The translations under genes and the position numbers were made by a program. Below, piece after piece: positions 12,055-20,799 of a stretch of 60,000 bases of DNA. Origin of the DNA: Strigamia acuminata. Taxonomy: Eukaryota; Arthropoda; Chilopoda; Geophilomorpha; Linotaeniidae. How positions within the stretch are numbered: the first letter of the stretch is position 1; every line of letters begins with the position of its first letter. The notes below the pieces were generated by a model. That model saw nothing but the letters and a program-made list of their open reading frames with translations, searched no databases and was not told the origin of the DNA. The stretch lies in contig OX442321.1 in assembly GCA_949358305.1 (NCBI GenBank), positions 3,375,605 through 3,435,604 of the forward strand, in the 5' to 3' direction.

Positions 12055-14728
12055 CACTTGGCCAGTCATGGAACTGGACGTTGTCGTTAAACGAAACCGA
12101 TTGCTGTCCGACATCAGAAAAAGTTTCTTCGGGCCGTTGAGATGCGCCACGAAGAGATTTCCGATATGATTGGCGTTCATCGATCTTGACGTGAACCGTT
12201 TCGTAAACTCGATCTTCTACCGGATTCCAAACTCTATATCCGCGGGTACCAGTCGCGTAACCAACGAGATATCCCTCCCATGCACGCGGATCTAGTTTCT
12301 TGCGGCCTGGCGCGGTGTAATGCACCCAGCATTTGGACCCCATTTTGCGTAGGTGTCGTAAAGACAATGCTCGTTGTCGCCATAGGATATAGGGAATTTG
12401 GTTATTCAACCTCGAATGCGGACTTCGGTTCTTCACATACGCGAAAGTGACTGCGAGTTCCGCCCAAAGGTCGTCCGGGAGTTGAGTTTCGGAGATAAGA
12501 GATCGGACACTGTCGGCCATTGTTCGATTTATGCGTTCTGCAGTGCCGTTCATTTGAGGTGATGCAGGATTGGTCCTCTGCCCTTGGATGCCCTTTTCTT
12601 TGAGGTAGTTCAAGAATTCATTTGACATGAATTCGCCGCCACGGTCGGATCTGATCGCTTTCACGCGAGTGTTCTGAATTCGTTCGACTCGGGCGACGAA
12701 GTCCTTAAATGCCCCAAAGGTCTGGGATTTCTGCGCCAACGGGATAATCCACGTGTAACGCGTGGCATCGTCGATGATGGTAAAAACATAATCCGAACCG
12801 CCCAGTGACGTGAGCGGGGCTGGTCCCCACAAATCCATGTGTAGAAGATCCAATGGTTTCGATGTACAGGGATTCGGGTCCGGTTTATGCGAAGCTCTGG
12901 TTGATTTAGCAATTCTGCAGTCGTTACACGACAATTCCTGTCGAACTTCAGCTGGTTGCAAACCATAAACCTGGTCGTTAGCTGCCAGAAGCTTCATTGC
13001 ATTAGTATGCAGGTGACCGAGACGACTGTGCCATAGGCCGGTGGCGTCTTTAACCGAAGCAGGATTAGCAATTATCTTTTTCTGTGACAGAGGTAAATTG
13101 CCGGGAGGAGGGGAAGTTGGCAGGAATTGCAGAGCATTGGAATAGGATTGTGTGGTCGGATTGACAATGACCGGTGGAGGAACGGGAGTAAGGACGGGAA
13201 AATGTGTAGGATCGGTCAGGTTTGGAATTGGTTGGGCGGGAATTGCTTTCACACTCTCAACCGCTGGCGGATCAAAACGATAGTCCGTAATTTCCCGTTG
13301 CTTTTGTTTTCCTTTAGCCGGTTTCGGAACATTGTCGAAATCCACTTCTGTCGTGACCATTGTTTTGACAGGTTGAATTGGCGGCTGAGTAGCTGTCGCA
13401 ACCGTCGTCGAACTGATAGGGGCCGAACACAAACCGTCCAAATAATACAAGCCACCACGTTCCTTTGCACGAATGATTGGCAAACGATAGTCCGATTCAT
13501 AAACATTAACCACTCCGTTGAAAATGTGGATATGATGTCGCGTTTTGTCAATTTTCGACACCGAAATCAAATTGGCTTCGAAATTCGGTGCATAGAGAAC
13601 GTTGGTCAAATCCAAAACGCAATCTGCATCATCAACTGACGTGAGAAGTTGAACCGTTCCTCGTCCAGTAACTTGCGATTTGCCTTGCCCCAATTCGATA
13701 TCGAAAGGCGGAATGTTCGTGAAATCGGTGAATAACGCTCGCACATGGGTCACGTGGTCGGTAGCGCCGCAGTCAACAATCCACTCATTGGATTGCATAA
13801 AGTGGGCAACTGGGCGCTCAACGACTTGCGGTGCACTGCAGAAAAATGTCCCTTTCCGAATTGGACGTGAACTTCCTCGAGGACGAGTATCTTCGACCTT
13901 GGCGACGGCGTTTTTGTTCCGTCTTCGACTCTTGCTTCTCGATGAGCGTTGTACGGAAACCGTCGGCTGATTCGGATTTTCACGTCGAGGGTGGGGGCAC
14001 TTATTCGCGTAGTGGCCCATCTGTTCGCAATTGAAACACCGAATAGTTGACAAATTACGGGCACCGGATTTATTACGCGGGCGAAACTGTCCTTTCGCAG
14101 AAGCATGAGCCGTCGGTGGAGTTGTTCGGAGCAGACCCACTGATCTTAAACGAGATTGTTCGGATATCAACTGTTCGGCAACCAAAGTCGGTGTAAATTT
14201 GTCATCCGGCCAATGGTAAATTGCGAACGTTGCCTGGGCATACTCAGGTGGCAATCCCTTAAGATACTGATATGCGTGGTGGTCGGGCGAAGTTTCCTCC
14301 TTAACGTCCTTTAATTGCCTCACGTAGTGATCGACTCGGGCAATAAAATCCGGCATATCCTCGTTGGGTCCAATCTGGAGATTTAAAAACTCCCAACGCA
14401 TGGCTGCTCTTCTGGCCCGTGAGCTTGGCGCATAAATCTTAGCCAGCGCGTCCCACGCCTCTTTCGGCGTGTTGCACGTGTCCAACACTGATCGTTTGGG
14501 CTCGCTGACTTGGATATAGATGTGACCGAGGGCTTTATCTTTCTTGGTCATGTACCGGTCCTTTTCTTTTTCCGTCAAGGTAGCTAAATGTTCGACTTCC
14601 TTCTCCTCGGTAACATGCCTCCAAAGGCCCTCGGACTTTAAGAGCATCCGCATCGATCGTTGCCACTGCTCGTAGTTTCCAACTCCGAGTACGGGAATTT
14701 TGCTCGATGAATCTCCGGATTTGTGCAT
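12055..14728 (-). CDS. Copia A gag-protease-integrase (5' part of split polyprotein)
   Basis: The ORF starts with ATG at 14728 and runs about 890 codons before entering the LTR of element B. Order: a Copia gag (UBN2-like) with YEQWQRSMRMLLKSEGLW near residue 20, a CCHC knuckle CFNCEQMGHYANKC near residue 230, a protease with WIVDCGATDHVTH near residue 320, a GAG-pre-integrase with LWHSRLGHLH near residue 570, and integrase with LLHMDLWGP, IRSDRGGEF and a conserved E in TAERINRT. Protease-integrase-RT order is the Copia hallmark. The last residues in the uninterrupted reading (after HDWPS) come from element B. Confidence 0.92.
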
Positions 14729-15614
14729 CGTGGCGTGGAAAACTCAACACTTTGCGACGAAAACACAGGCTCAGGGAAATGGCACACAGGAGACACCGTA
14801 GCACTGCACGAAAACGAAGCACAACACTCGATGCGAAGCACTTTCGAGGCGGAAACCGTCAAATTGGGCAATTCCTTCTGAAGGAATTCAAAAACCTCCA
14901 GTAGCCAGTCTGAGAGGGTCCGATCGGTGCACCTGGGCCCGCGGGAAACCTCACTTGTACCACGACAAGCACTACCGGAGAATACGTAATCGCTTGATCG
15001 GATTCGATCGAAGGGCGAATACGATGCTAAATGTCCCCCAAAAGCCTTAAATATTATCTTAATGCTAACAAGTAATTTCGACACAAGGAGAAATAGATGA
15101 ATCGATCGCGGGTGCAATCCTCGTGCAAATGAAGGCACGGCGCAGCTTTCTCGAAAAGCTGGAGAAAGCGCAATTCGGACGTCAATGTCCGAATTCTTCT
15201 CGAAAATTCGAGGCTCTTCGTCCGCTTGAAAAGATCGGTGATAACCGCCGTTCACCGGGGAACTAAGCGGCCAATAATCTAGTATTGGATTCTCGTTGTA
15301 TCCGCCGCAACGTGCTAAGCGGAGAAGTGAATCCAGATTGACGAAAAACCTGAAAAAAACAAAAATTTGTCGCGAAATTCGCGAATCCCGCGGAATTTCG
15401 GACAAAATTAACGAAGCAATGGTGAAATAGACTGCCCTGGCAGTCCAGAACGTCGATCGAACGTTTCGAAGCGAAGATTCGGGCGAAAATCGTCGAAATC
15501 GGCGAAATCTGAAAATAAAATGAATTTCGCCGCAAAAATCGCGAATCCCGCGAAAATTACGCCGAAAATTAGGTGAAAAATAAGAGCAGATCGTCCCCAG
15601 ACCTCTGCTACCAC
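14729..15614 (-). other. 886-nt leader of Copia A
   Basis: This is the stretch between the 5' LTR and gag ATG. It is unusually long for a Copia leader and holds an overlapping 348-codon minus-strand ORF (14638-15684) that starts inside the LTR and runs past the gag ATG in another frame. I see no domain in that ORF and treat it as probably fortuitous. Confidence 0.6.
15602..15613 (-). promoter_or_regulatory. Primer-binding site of Copia A (3' end of initiator tRNA-Met)
   Basis: The minus strand reads TGGTAGCAGAGG one base downstream of the 5' LTR. It matches the complement of the CCA-bearing 3' end of animal initiator tRNA-Met, the classical full-length tRNA mode of priming. Confidence 0.75.
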
Positions 15615-16176
15615 TGTAGGGGAGTGGTGCGCAAATAATCGGCAAATGAACCGATGTGGAAGCGTGAAATAAAGCGGTTCGCAAATGCGCGACGGTTAAT
15701 TCCGATAACAGAATCGCGTGATGCGATTCGAGCGAGCGCGTGATGCGATTCGAGCGAGCGCGCGACTTATGGTCGCTTATATACGCTTAAATAGCACTGA
15801 AGGTGCTCTAAAGTGAAGGTAAACACTTAAAAACATAAAAGTTTAATGAAAAGTAAACCATATCTTACATAAATGGATTTCCAAAGGTGAAAAGATGTGA
15901 AAGTGCACACACCTGTGTGCGCTGCCATCTTGGATTCGGGATAAGAGTGTCACAGCACTCTGGTGACAGTTATTGACATTAAGTTTTAAATTAAAGAACA
16001 AATCATCTAAGTAAAACATAAGCAAAGTATGGAATTACATACTGGACAGCAGAAAATAAATCCAAATAGAGAAAACAGTAAATAAATGATCAAATATCAA
16101 TACAATGTGTTTGAACACAAAACATATAGTATATAAACATTTGATATCGACAACAAATTTGGTCTTAGGACCAACA
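15615..16176 (-). repeat. 5' LTR of Copia A
   Basis: This is the partner of the LTR at 3094-3655, also 562 bp. I see a single substitution between them, next to the inner end. It abuts the ATCTT target duplication at 16177-16181. Confidence 0.95.
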
Positions 16177-16427
16177 ATCTTTTCACGATATTCTTCATTG
16201 TCGCCTTCTTCCGCCTCTAAGTCCGCGATTGTTACGATTAACGGCGATATCTGATCGTCGAGGGCTGTAAGTTGTGCGCTTTTTGCAATCAACTGGTTCC
16301 TTAATCGTCGTAACGCGTGGATTTCTGGTTCGGCGCCGGCCAATTCTACTATAACTGTATTGACCAGTCTGTTAGCTCCTTCTCTAGACGTTTTCTGTTG
16401 TGCACGCAATCGATCGAGGGCGTCCAT
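16177..16427 (-). CDS. Pao/BEL gag, N-terminal part (cut off by Copia A)
   Basis: The ORF starts with ATG at 16427 (MDALDRLRAQQKT) and encodes a charged, predicted helical gag N-terminus. It is interrupted at 16177 by the 5' LTR of Copia A; codons read beyond that point are LTR sequence. Allowing for the ATCTT target duplication, the frame continues directly into the frame that ends at 3093, so the two pieces are one split gene. The ATG lies about 180 nt downstream of the primer-binding site, as expected for gag of an LTR element. Confidence 0.82.
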
Positions 16428-16435
16428 TGTTGACT

Positions 16436-16580
16436 GTTTGTCGAGAAAAGCTCAACGTTGTCGGCTTCTTAACGCTGTTTGTCGAGAAAGGCTCAACGCG
16501 GTCGGCTTCGCAAGACGTTCGTAAGACGTTCTGTCGAAAAGATTCAACGTGGTCGGCTTCGCAAGACAGATCTCGCTACT
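16436..16580 (-). repeat. Three imperfect ~50-bp repeats in the BEL leader
   Basis: Between the BEL primer site and the gag ATG, a unit containing GTCGAGAAA-GCTCAACG-GTCGGCTTC (plus-strand spelling) occurs three times with substitutions. Leader repeats of this kind are consistent with a packaging or regulatory role, but nothing in the sequence proves one. Confidence 0.65.
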
Positions 16581-16603
16581 TTTTCTATCCGGATTCAAAC
16601 TAA

Positions 16604-16622
16604 TTCCCGGGTTTCGGCACCA
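16604..16622 (-). promoter_or_regulatory. Pao/BEL primer-binding site
   Basis: On the minus strand this reads TGGTGCCGAAACCCGGGAA, a 19-nt stretch beginning TGG as tRNA 3'-end complements do, just inside the presumed 5' LTR. I did not assign the tRNA species. It fixes the element's 5' LTR to the right of it (from about 16625). Confidence 0.7.
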
Positions 16623-17000
16623 TTTGAAAGTTCAAAAGAGATATTCTTGCTGACATTCGACCAAAACTGGAGTAAAACTTACGATCGCGCTGGATTGAAA
16701 ATATTGTTGAAAATTAAGACATGCTGCTGGTTACGAATCAAAATCATACTAATTTATTCGGGGTTCACAAAATACAAAACAAGGACAAAGAAAGATTATG
16801 ACAAATTATGACACCAAAACGTATTTCCGGTTCCACGAATCCGCGTCATCGCTTCTCAACCAAAAAACACCTCCTCGATGTCGACTTCTCTGCACGGCAC
16901 GTCTTCCAATTCCTTCTTTTCTGTGCGACCTCGAGGCTTCTAAAACACCCAGTTTTTACAAACGTTGTCCCCGACAGCCACGATGCTCGTGAGACGCACA

Positions 17001-17390
17001 TCTTCTGAAATTAACCCCAAAACCTCATTAAAAAAATTGATTTCCGCCAAATAAATTGATTAGAATTGCAGATAACGAGAAATGATGTCACAAAAACGAG
17101 CCAATCACACCAAAAACATCAAAAATTTAATTTTCAACGCTTGCAAACAGCAATTGCAATTCCATCCGAGCATAATTTCATATCCATCACATTTTTATTC
17201 AAATTTCCGCATTTCTCCAGCTGGGTTTCGCTTCCCAGGCACCTCAAACCTTCAAAAATGTAGTAATAATCTCCTGAAAAATAAAATCAATAGTCTAAAT
17301 AAATTCAAGTTGGAATTTCTTTGAAATAAAATCGTTTTACTTCGTTTCGCCTGTCCGAATAACCTGTTCTTCTTGGCTGCAATGGCGTCT
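17001..17390. other. AT-rich stretch, no gene seen
   Basis: It lies between the presumed outer end of the BEL 5' LTR and the SRCR relic. Only short ORFs, none with a recognisable motif. Confidence 0.5.
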
Positions 17391-17668
17391 CTATGGAAGC
17401 CAAATGGTCCTGCAAGTCACGTTTGCGTTGTTCAGGGACCACATTCTGGCGCACAGTGGACGCCACAAGTCGTTGTAGTAAATCTCGACTTCTCCTTCGA
17501 GGTTGTTGTCGTCCGATTTCATGTTTGTAAAGCGCACGTTTTCTGCAAAAATTAATATTTGGTGTAAATTTGATTTTTTGTTTGTGCAATTGACGTGCCG
17601 TAGCAAACGACTGCGGTGTTGATCGCCATTACTACAAATGCAACGACGAGTAGAGTCGAATGTTTCAT
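17391..17668 (-). pseudogene. SRCR-domain gene fragment with signal-peptide-like exon
   Basis: On the minus strand a short ORF from 17668 begins MKHSTLLVVAFVVMAINTAV, a typical secretory signal sequence. About 125 nt on, after a plausible acceptor (TTTTTGCAG at 17543), a second frame from 17542 reads EGEVEIYYNDLWRPLC and NNANVTCR. That is the first half of a scavenger-receptor Cys-rich domain (EGRVE, W, C, NVxCR pattern). A stop follows at 17391, before the second half of the domain. I could not find a GT donor in the phase needed to join the two exons. It is therefore probably a decayed or incomplete gene, though an unusual exon structure remains possible. Confidence 0.5.
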
Positions 17669-17771
17669 GTTGGATGAAGGGATAATGAATTAGATTTGAA
17701 TTATGCGTGCTTGTGTCTTTACAGTCGCAGCACTTTGGCATGTTTTTCAAGTTTTTATCTGTGCTGTTCAA

Positions 17772-18422
17772 AACATTAATCCAAGATGGGTCAATAAGTG
17801 TTGTTTTTGACTATTTTTAGATTGTATATATTAGCGATTTTTATGAATTTTAGTGTTTTCATTTGGAAAATTTATATTGCTCAATTTATTACTCAATTTG
17901 GAGCTGAAAATGGCGTTTTTTTCAACTAGAAAATAGAAACCTTGAAAATTGAACCTACAAAACAACATTGCATTTTGCATTTACAAACCTACAAACCTGA
18001 ATCTGTCTAGAAAAAAAGAATAAATTGGAAAACAAAAAAGTCTTTTTTTTTATTTTATGTTTTATTTTTAATAATTATTTTTTTTTTAATTTTTGTAAAT
18101 TAAAAATTGTAATTTTTATTTTATTGCAATTTCTTTTCTGTTTAAATTTAATTAACCTTCCCATAGCCATGGTGGGTCAGAAAAATAACAAAAGTAGTAA
18201 AATAACTATAACTTTTTTTTCCCTGAAAATTAATTTAGGGGACCAGCTTTAATTCCTCCAAAAATATTTTTTATAAATTTATAATAACAAAGTTCTAATG
18301 TTATTTCGATTAGGAATAAGTTAAACCAATAATAATTATAATATTTACAACCTAAAACACCATTACGTGAGCGCCGTACACTGTTTTGCCACTTTTTAGC
18401 ACTAGGCGGTATATTGAAACAA
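17772..18422. other. AT-rich intergenic stretch, no gene seen
   Basis: It contains long T- and A-runs. A stretch at about 18015-18140 recurs in inverted orientation at 40385-40520. No supported coding region. Confidence 0.5.
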
Positions 18423-18556
18423 TTCTGCGCATGTGCACAATCTTACTTTTCCAGGTGCAATCGCATTTCTTCTGGTTTGAGCACATTAAAACATGTGCTG
18501 AGGCCAGGAAAAATGCAATTGCACCTGGAGAAATAAGATTCTGCACATGCGCAGAA
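18423..18556. repeat. 134-bp imperfect hairpin (MITE-like or miRNA-like)
   Basis: The left arm from 18423 (TTCTGCGCATGTGCA...) pairs with the right arm ending at 18556 (...TGCACATGCGCAGAA). The arms are about 65 nt with a few mismatches and the loop about 6 nt. It ends 92 nt before the start codon of the small membrane-protein gene at 18649. Confidence 0.75.
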
Positions 18557-18648
18557 GCATTTTAAAAGAAGGCCGATTTGACCGACCACAGCTAGCAGTG
18601 GTGGAAATTAGGCTTGGCTATGGAAAGGTTAATACCTGTCTCGGAAAA

Positions 18649-19043
18649 ATGAACTCTAAATCTACAAGCAAAACGGAAGAGAGCACAAATCCATTCGTCG
18701 TAATATCATTCTATATTTGCGTCGCAGCGATAATCTGCTGGTGCAGTTATTTAGTTTACCTTTATTGGTATAAATTGAAAAAATAATTTCTAAATTTTGT
18801 AATTCTATTTTTTTTTAAAATGTAAATAGTACAAGTACTTCAGATCGGACATCAGAACCTTTGCCAGCAACTGCTCCACCTGCACAGATGCAGCCTGGTG
18901 TTCGACACCCCCAAGTCAGAGCAACTACCACTGGGTCCTCCCATGTAACACCGGCAATCCCCCGGGAATTTACCAACGAAAACAACCGAAGAATAATTAT
19001 GAGTAAAACCTTCGATTTTTTGATCAAATATTCGATTTCTTAG
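18649..19043 (+). CDS. Small single-pass membrane protein, novel family copy 1 (2 exons)
   Basis: Exon 1 is 18649-18767 (119 nt, ends in phase 2 before GTATAA); exon 2 is 18830-19043 after AAATAG. The predicted protein is 110 aa: a Ser/Thr/Lys-rich N-terminus (MNSKSTSKTEESTNPF), one hydrophobic span (about residues 17-40, VVISFYICVAAIICW), then a Pro/Gln/Thr-rich tail (PATAPPAQMQPGVRHPQ, TTTGSSH, FTNENNRRI). Without splicing the frame stops after LYWYKLKK. The same exon-1 length and phase in copies at 47313 and 56749 support the splice model. I do not recognise the family, and function is unknown. The last codons run into repeat sequence, so the true C-terminus may differ. Confidence 0.6.
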
Positions 19044-19094
19044 TGAAATATTTGATTTTTTTTTTTTTTTTTTTTTACCACAGATTACATCAAA

Positions 19095-19217
19095 ATGGGA
19101 AATACAAAATCAACCTACTCGAATATTGAACCCGAAGTAGTTATTGTTTATAGCATAGTCATAAATAGCCCAAAACAATATTATTTTAAGTTTTTCAATT
19201 TTTCAATTTTATTTTAA
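19095..19217 (+). pseudogene. MGNxKST-type peptide relic
   Basis: A short ORF starting MGNTKSTYSNIEPE followed by a hydrophobic stretch. Its start resembles the ORF at 30272 (MGNAKST...DPE). The MGN start is a potential N-myristoylation signal. It runs into AT-rich repeat and is probably decayed. Confidence 0.35.
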
Positions 19218-19675
19218 CTTTTTCAATTCATTTCATTATTCAGTTTCCATGAACGAGTCATTTTAAATTACTCGTCATTTTGTTTAACTTTAATTTTATT
19301 TATTTTATTTATTTATTTTATTTATTTTAATTTAATTTTAATTTTAGCAACAGCATTTTGCATTTGTTTTTATCTTATCTCATTTTTAGATAAAGGGTTG
19401 GTGAAATACATAAGAAAAGTCGTAAAAATTTAAAAATTATTTTTGTTATTTTAACATTATTTTTTTTTTAATTTATTATTTAATTTGTTAACGACTTCCA
19501 CCTAATTAAAGAGCGCGTGTTGTAAACGCGACGACTTTGACTCTTATTTTTCCGATCAAACCGAACATTTCACGTGATTATTTTTTAGTTTCTTTTAATC
19601 TCGCTTCTCGTAATAAGTTCTTAAAGCGATTTAATTACTTTGTATTGATATATTTATTTATTTATTTTTAAGATT

Positions 19676-19831
19676 ATGGAAATACCGGCGCAAATCTTAA
19701 AAGACAGATACAATAAAATCATGCACGGTGATCTACCAATCCCACGAAATCTCCCAGAATACATATACGCAACCACGTGTATTATGCTCAGCACCACTAA
19801 ACGTTTACATCGATTAATGCTTGTTTTTTGA
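19676..19831 (+). pseudogene. Conserved short ORF, MEIPAQILKDRY type
   Basis: A 51-codon ORF preceded by (ATTT)n and a TTTTTAAG acceptor-like sequence. It begins MEIPAQILKDRYNKIMHG and continues DLPIPRNLPEYIY. Related wording occurs at 39836-39931 on the minus strand (MEIPAGILRERYNAIMNG), at about 30510 (IPAQILKDRF) and at about 31385-31435 (FMNGHVQIPGNLPENVY). Conservation of protein wording among diverged copies suggests it was or is coding. Function unknown. Confidence 0.45.
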
Positions 19832-20011
19832 CGTGTTTGTTGTTGATTTGTGCATCGAATTAATCGAATGCGGCCAGTATTCTGTCGATTTGCCGAAGAA
19901 ATGTCAAAGCACAAGAGATAAGTCACTTTTATAAGTCAAACAAGTGATTCCAATTTCACTTAATCTTAATTTTTACTCGAATTCTCAGAGATAAGATGTA
20001 AAGCCGCAGCA

Positions 20012-20250
20012 TGCTGCTTTTGTTTCTAAGCTTATTTAATTTTTGCAACAAGGTAAGGTATTTTTATAATACAACAGAAAGTTTTTAAAAAAAATTTTCT
20101 CATAGTTTTTTCATTTTTTGCAGCAATTTTACTGTCAAAGAATTCTTAGATGAAATCCCAGATCCCGAAGCATATTTCGCAAAACAAGATGTTAGAACGA
20201 ACATCGCTTATCAAGATCATGTCAGCAGTTGTGTTCTTATTCTCGAGTGA
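20012..20250 (+). pseudogene. Two exon-like ORFs of unknown small gene
   Basis: The first piece, about 20012-20053, is hydrophobic (LLLFLSLFNFCNK) and ends at AAG|GTAAGG. The same ending (NK or DK before GTAAGG/GTAAAG) is seen at 30127 and 30382. After a TTTTTTGCAG acceptor, 20125-20250 reads NFTVKEFLDEIPDPEAYFA and stops with GTG TTC TTA TTC TCG AGT GA. The phases I tried do not join cleanly, so this may be a relic. Confidence 0.35.
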
Positions 20251-20414
20251 AAGAATAAATTACTTGTGCTATTTTTGAAAATATTCTCTTACTTTTAATT
20301 AAGGATTAGTTAGTTAATTTTTGATAAGTCCTAGTACGGCAACCGTCGTGATTTAAATTAGATTAAAGTCAGGATCAATTGCTCGTTTTTAACTCGTGAT
20401 TTTTGTCCCCGTTA

Positions 20415-20422
20415 TGACGTCA
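20415..20422. promoter_or_regulatory. CRE-like palindrome TGACGTCA
   Basis: A perfect cAMP-response-element palindrome 33 bp upstream of the ATG at 20456. It sits in a longer motif (CGCAACAATAATATCATC) shared with 26469-26495 and, with changes, 47276-47303. Confidence 0.5.
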
Positions 20423-20455
20423 CGCAACAATAATATCATCTGTCTTCATAACAAA

Positions 20456-20602
20456 ATGGACTCAAAATCAGAGAGCAAATCGGAGAGCACGTCTCCGTTG
20501 GTCATAGTAACATTTTTAATTTGTGCAACCTGTGCAACCTGGGTCAGCAACTGCTCGACCTGCGCAAGTGCAGCCTGGTGGTGTTCGACCCCCCCAAATT
20601 AA
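20456..20602 (+). pseudogene. Small membrane-protein family, fused/deleted copy
   Basis: It starts MDSKSESKSESTSPLVIV, like exon 1 of the family, but part-way through the hydrophobic span it jumps directly into sequence matching exon 2 of the copy at 18649 (nucleotides GCAACTGCTC-ACCTGC), read in another frame. The intron and the rest of exon 1 are missing. This is a deletion product that still keeps the CRE-bearing upstream region. Confidence 0.6.
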
Positions 20603-20799
20603 ACACCTTGGGTTGGTGAAATACGTGGAATTTGCACCAGTTTGACTCAATATCTCATATTCATATTTTTATATTTTATAACGTGAATTAATAAGATTTT
20701 TGTTATTACATTTCTTTAACATTCTGTTCATTTCTGTTCAGTTTTGCAACATTTATCTTCCGGAAGAGATAAGTCAATTTTATAATATCAAATATGTTA

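Larger units (their letters stand above)
3094..16176 (-). mobile_element. Copia-type LTR retrotransposon A (hosts element B)
   Basis: It is bounded by two 562-bp direct LTRs with TG...CA ends and by ATCTT duplicated at 3089-3093 and 16177-16181. On the minus strand the order is 5' LTR, primer site, an 886-nt leader, gag-protease-integrase, RT-RNase H, polypurine tract and 3' LTR. Element B (5,908 bp) is inserted in pol with a CACTT duplication, so A itself is about 7.2 kb. I see one LTR difference (T at 3100, G at 15621), which points to a recent insertion. The coding frame is further damaged by a one-base frameshift near 4482. Confidence 0.95.
1..17000 (-). mobile_element. Pao/BEL LTR retrotransposon, split by nested Copia elements; 3' end beyond window
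   Basis: This is a Pao/BEL-type element on the minus strand. Its internal region is recognised from gag with a paired zinc-knuckle Cys block, an aspartic protease, a YVDD reverse transcriptase and an RNase H start. Copia A interrupts it at 3093/16177, with ATCTT duplicated on both sides, and the reading frame matches across that gap. A 19-nt primer site lies at 16604-16622, so the 5' LTR should begin at about 16625. I place its outer end near 17000 only because a TG...CA pair fits there and base composition drops; the 3' LTR is not in the window to confirm it. Integrase and the 3' LTR lie beyond position 1. Confidence 0.85.

Noticed and set aside
16735-17300. Small ORFs around the BEL 5' LTR as host genes
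   Set aside because: They overlap the presumed LTR and AT-rich flank and show no splice or protein signal.
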